From UBA4459 sp963776205 (GTDB lineage Bacteria > Bacteroidota > Bacteroidia > Bacteroidales > F082), in NCBI GenBank assembly GCA_963776205.1, contig CAVZLR010000002.1, positions 186,001 through 250,000 on the forward strand: a stretch of DNA of 64,000 nucleotides. Reading direction: 5' to 3'. Of the stretch, positions 63,868-64,000 are shown in pieces. Position 1 is the stretch's first letter. The number at the start of each line of letters is the position of its first letter. Below the pieces are notes generated by a model, which saw nothing but the letters and a program-made list of their open reading frames with translations, was not told the DNA's origin and did not search any database. The position numbers and the translations under genes are program-made.

Positions 63868-64000
63868 ATGAAGATCATTGATACATATATCATCAAAAAA
63901 TTCCTTGGCACTTTCTTCTATGCCATCTCGCTGTTGATATTGATCGTGATTATCTTCGACATCTCAGAAAATATTGATAGTTTTATTAAAAATGAAGCGC
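63868..64000 (+). CDS. LptF/LptG (YjgP/YjgQ) family permease, N-terminal part (partial)
   Basis: The first 44 residues are visible before the window ends. They read MKIIDTYIIKKFLGTFFYAI followed by a hydrophobic helix and FDISENIDSFIKNEA. This is the conserved N-terminus of LptF/LptG permeases of the lipopolysaccharide transporter. The gene follows tgt by 6 bases, an arrangement known in Bacteroidota. LptF and LptG cannot be told apart from this fragment. Confidence 0.85.
   Translation, partial: MKIIDTYIIKKFLGTFFYAISLLILIVIIFDISENIDSFIKNEA

Noticed and set aside
1..64000. tRNA, rRNA, insertion sequences, integrases, CRISPR arrays or defence systems
   Set aside because: None was recognised on either strand; the window reads as stable chromosomal backbone.

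Overview
This window looks like a chromosomal segment from a member of the Bacteroidota, probably an aerobic or microaerobic, non-fermentative lineage near Marinilabiliales or Flammeovirga-type relatives; the exact order is inference. Supporting signs are the TAnnTTTG (-7) promoters with TTTG or TTG about 17-22 bases upstream, start sites without a clear Shine-Dalgarno, several exported proteins with C-terminal type IX secretion (T9SS) sorting domains, a GldA-type ABC ATPase, DUF2807 (GIN) and DUF4159 proteins, a fused CcoN-CcoO oxidase subunit, and low G+C content. No insertion sequence, prophage, CRISPR array, tRNA or rRNA was recognised.

Layout. 1-150 is the 3' end of a sensor histidine kinase. 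0.35-1.7 kb holds two paralogous small lipoproteins with near-identical upstream regions and a promoter-to-terminator interval that may encode a small RNA. 1.8-4.9 kb (minus strand) is an ECF sigma factor, a membrane anti-sigma-like protein and two exported beta-repeat proteins. 5.0-6.7 kb carries a DUF456 membrane protein, a SlyD-like FKBP isomerase and a haem-binding DUF3365 lipoprotein. 6.7-21.6 kb is a large respiratory block: CcoI copper ATPase, CcoS, CcoNO fusion, CcoQ, single-haem CcoP, CcoG, CcoH and a TauE/SafE-like membrane protein for a cbb3 oxidase, then a cytochrome c, a DUF4920 lipoprotein, Sco, and a caa3-type oxidase (CtaD, CtaE, CtaF, CtaC with fused cytochrome c) with haem O synthase CtaB. 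An SDR oxidoreductase follows.

22.7-31.7 kb contains three tandem paralogous secreted proteins of about 970 residues (unknown N-terminal core, two PKD domains, a jelly-roll-like domain, T9SS sorting domain). 31.7-34.5 kb has rsmE, a DUF4159 protein, a TlpA-like thioredoxin and a PlsC-type acyltransferase. 34.7-50.2 kb is the division and cell wall (dcw) cluster mraZ-rsmH-ftsL-ftsI-murE-mraY-murD-ftsW-murG-murC-ftsQ-ftsA-ftsZ, preceded by a phased triple MraZ operator. mraY, murD, murG, murC and ftsA are each interrupted by single-base indels, all between about 40.9 and 48.1 kb. Because the proteins remain conserved on both sides of every indel, I read this as a poor-consensus stretch, not real gene decay.

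50.2-54.5 kb has a YqeY-like protein, the minus-strand operon rplM-rpsI-rpsB-tsf, and gldA. metK at 54.7 kb is preceded by a sequence matching the SAM-II riboswitch architecture. 56-58.7 kb has two more T9SS-type proteins, one with a frameshifted sorting domain and one with an Omp28/thioredoxin-like domain. The window ends with hutU, a second ECF sigma factor overlapping a family 2 glycosyltransferase, tgt, and the start of an LptF/LptG-type permease.

The best candidates for new biology are the SAM-II-like metK leader, the sorting-domain-like fold on two small lipoproteins with their shared upstream block, the sigma-factor operon encoding a nine-rung GSGD repeat protein, and the triplicated T9SS exoprotein family.
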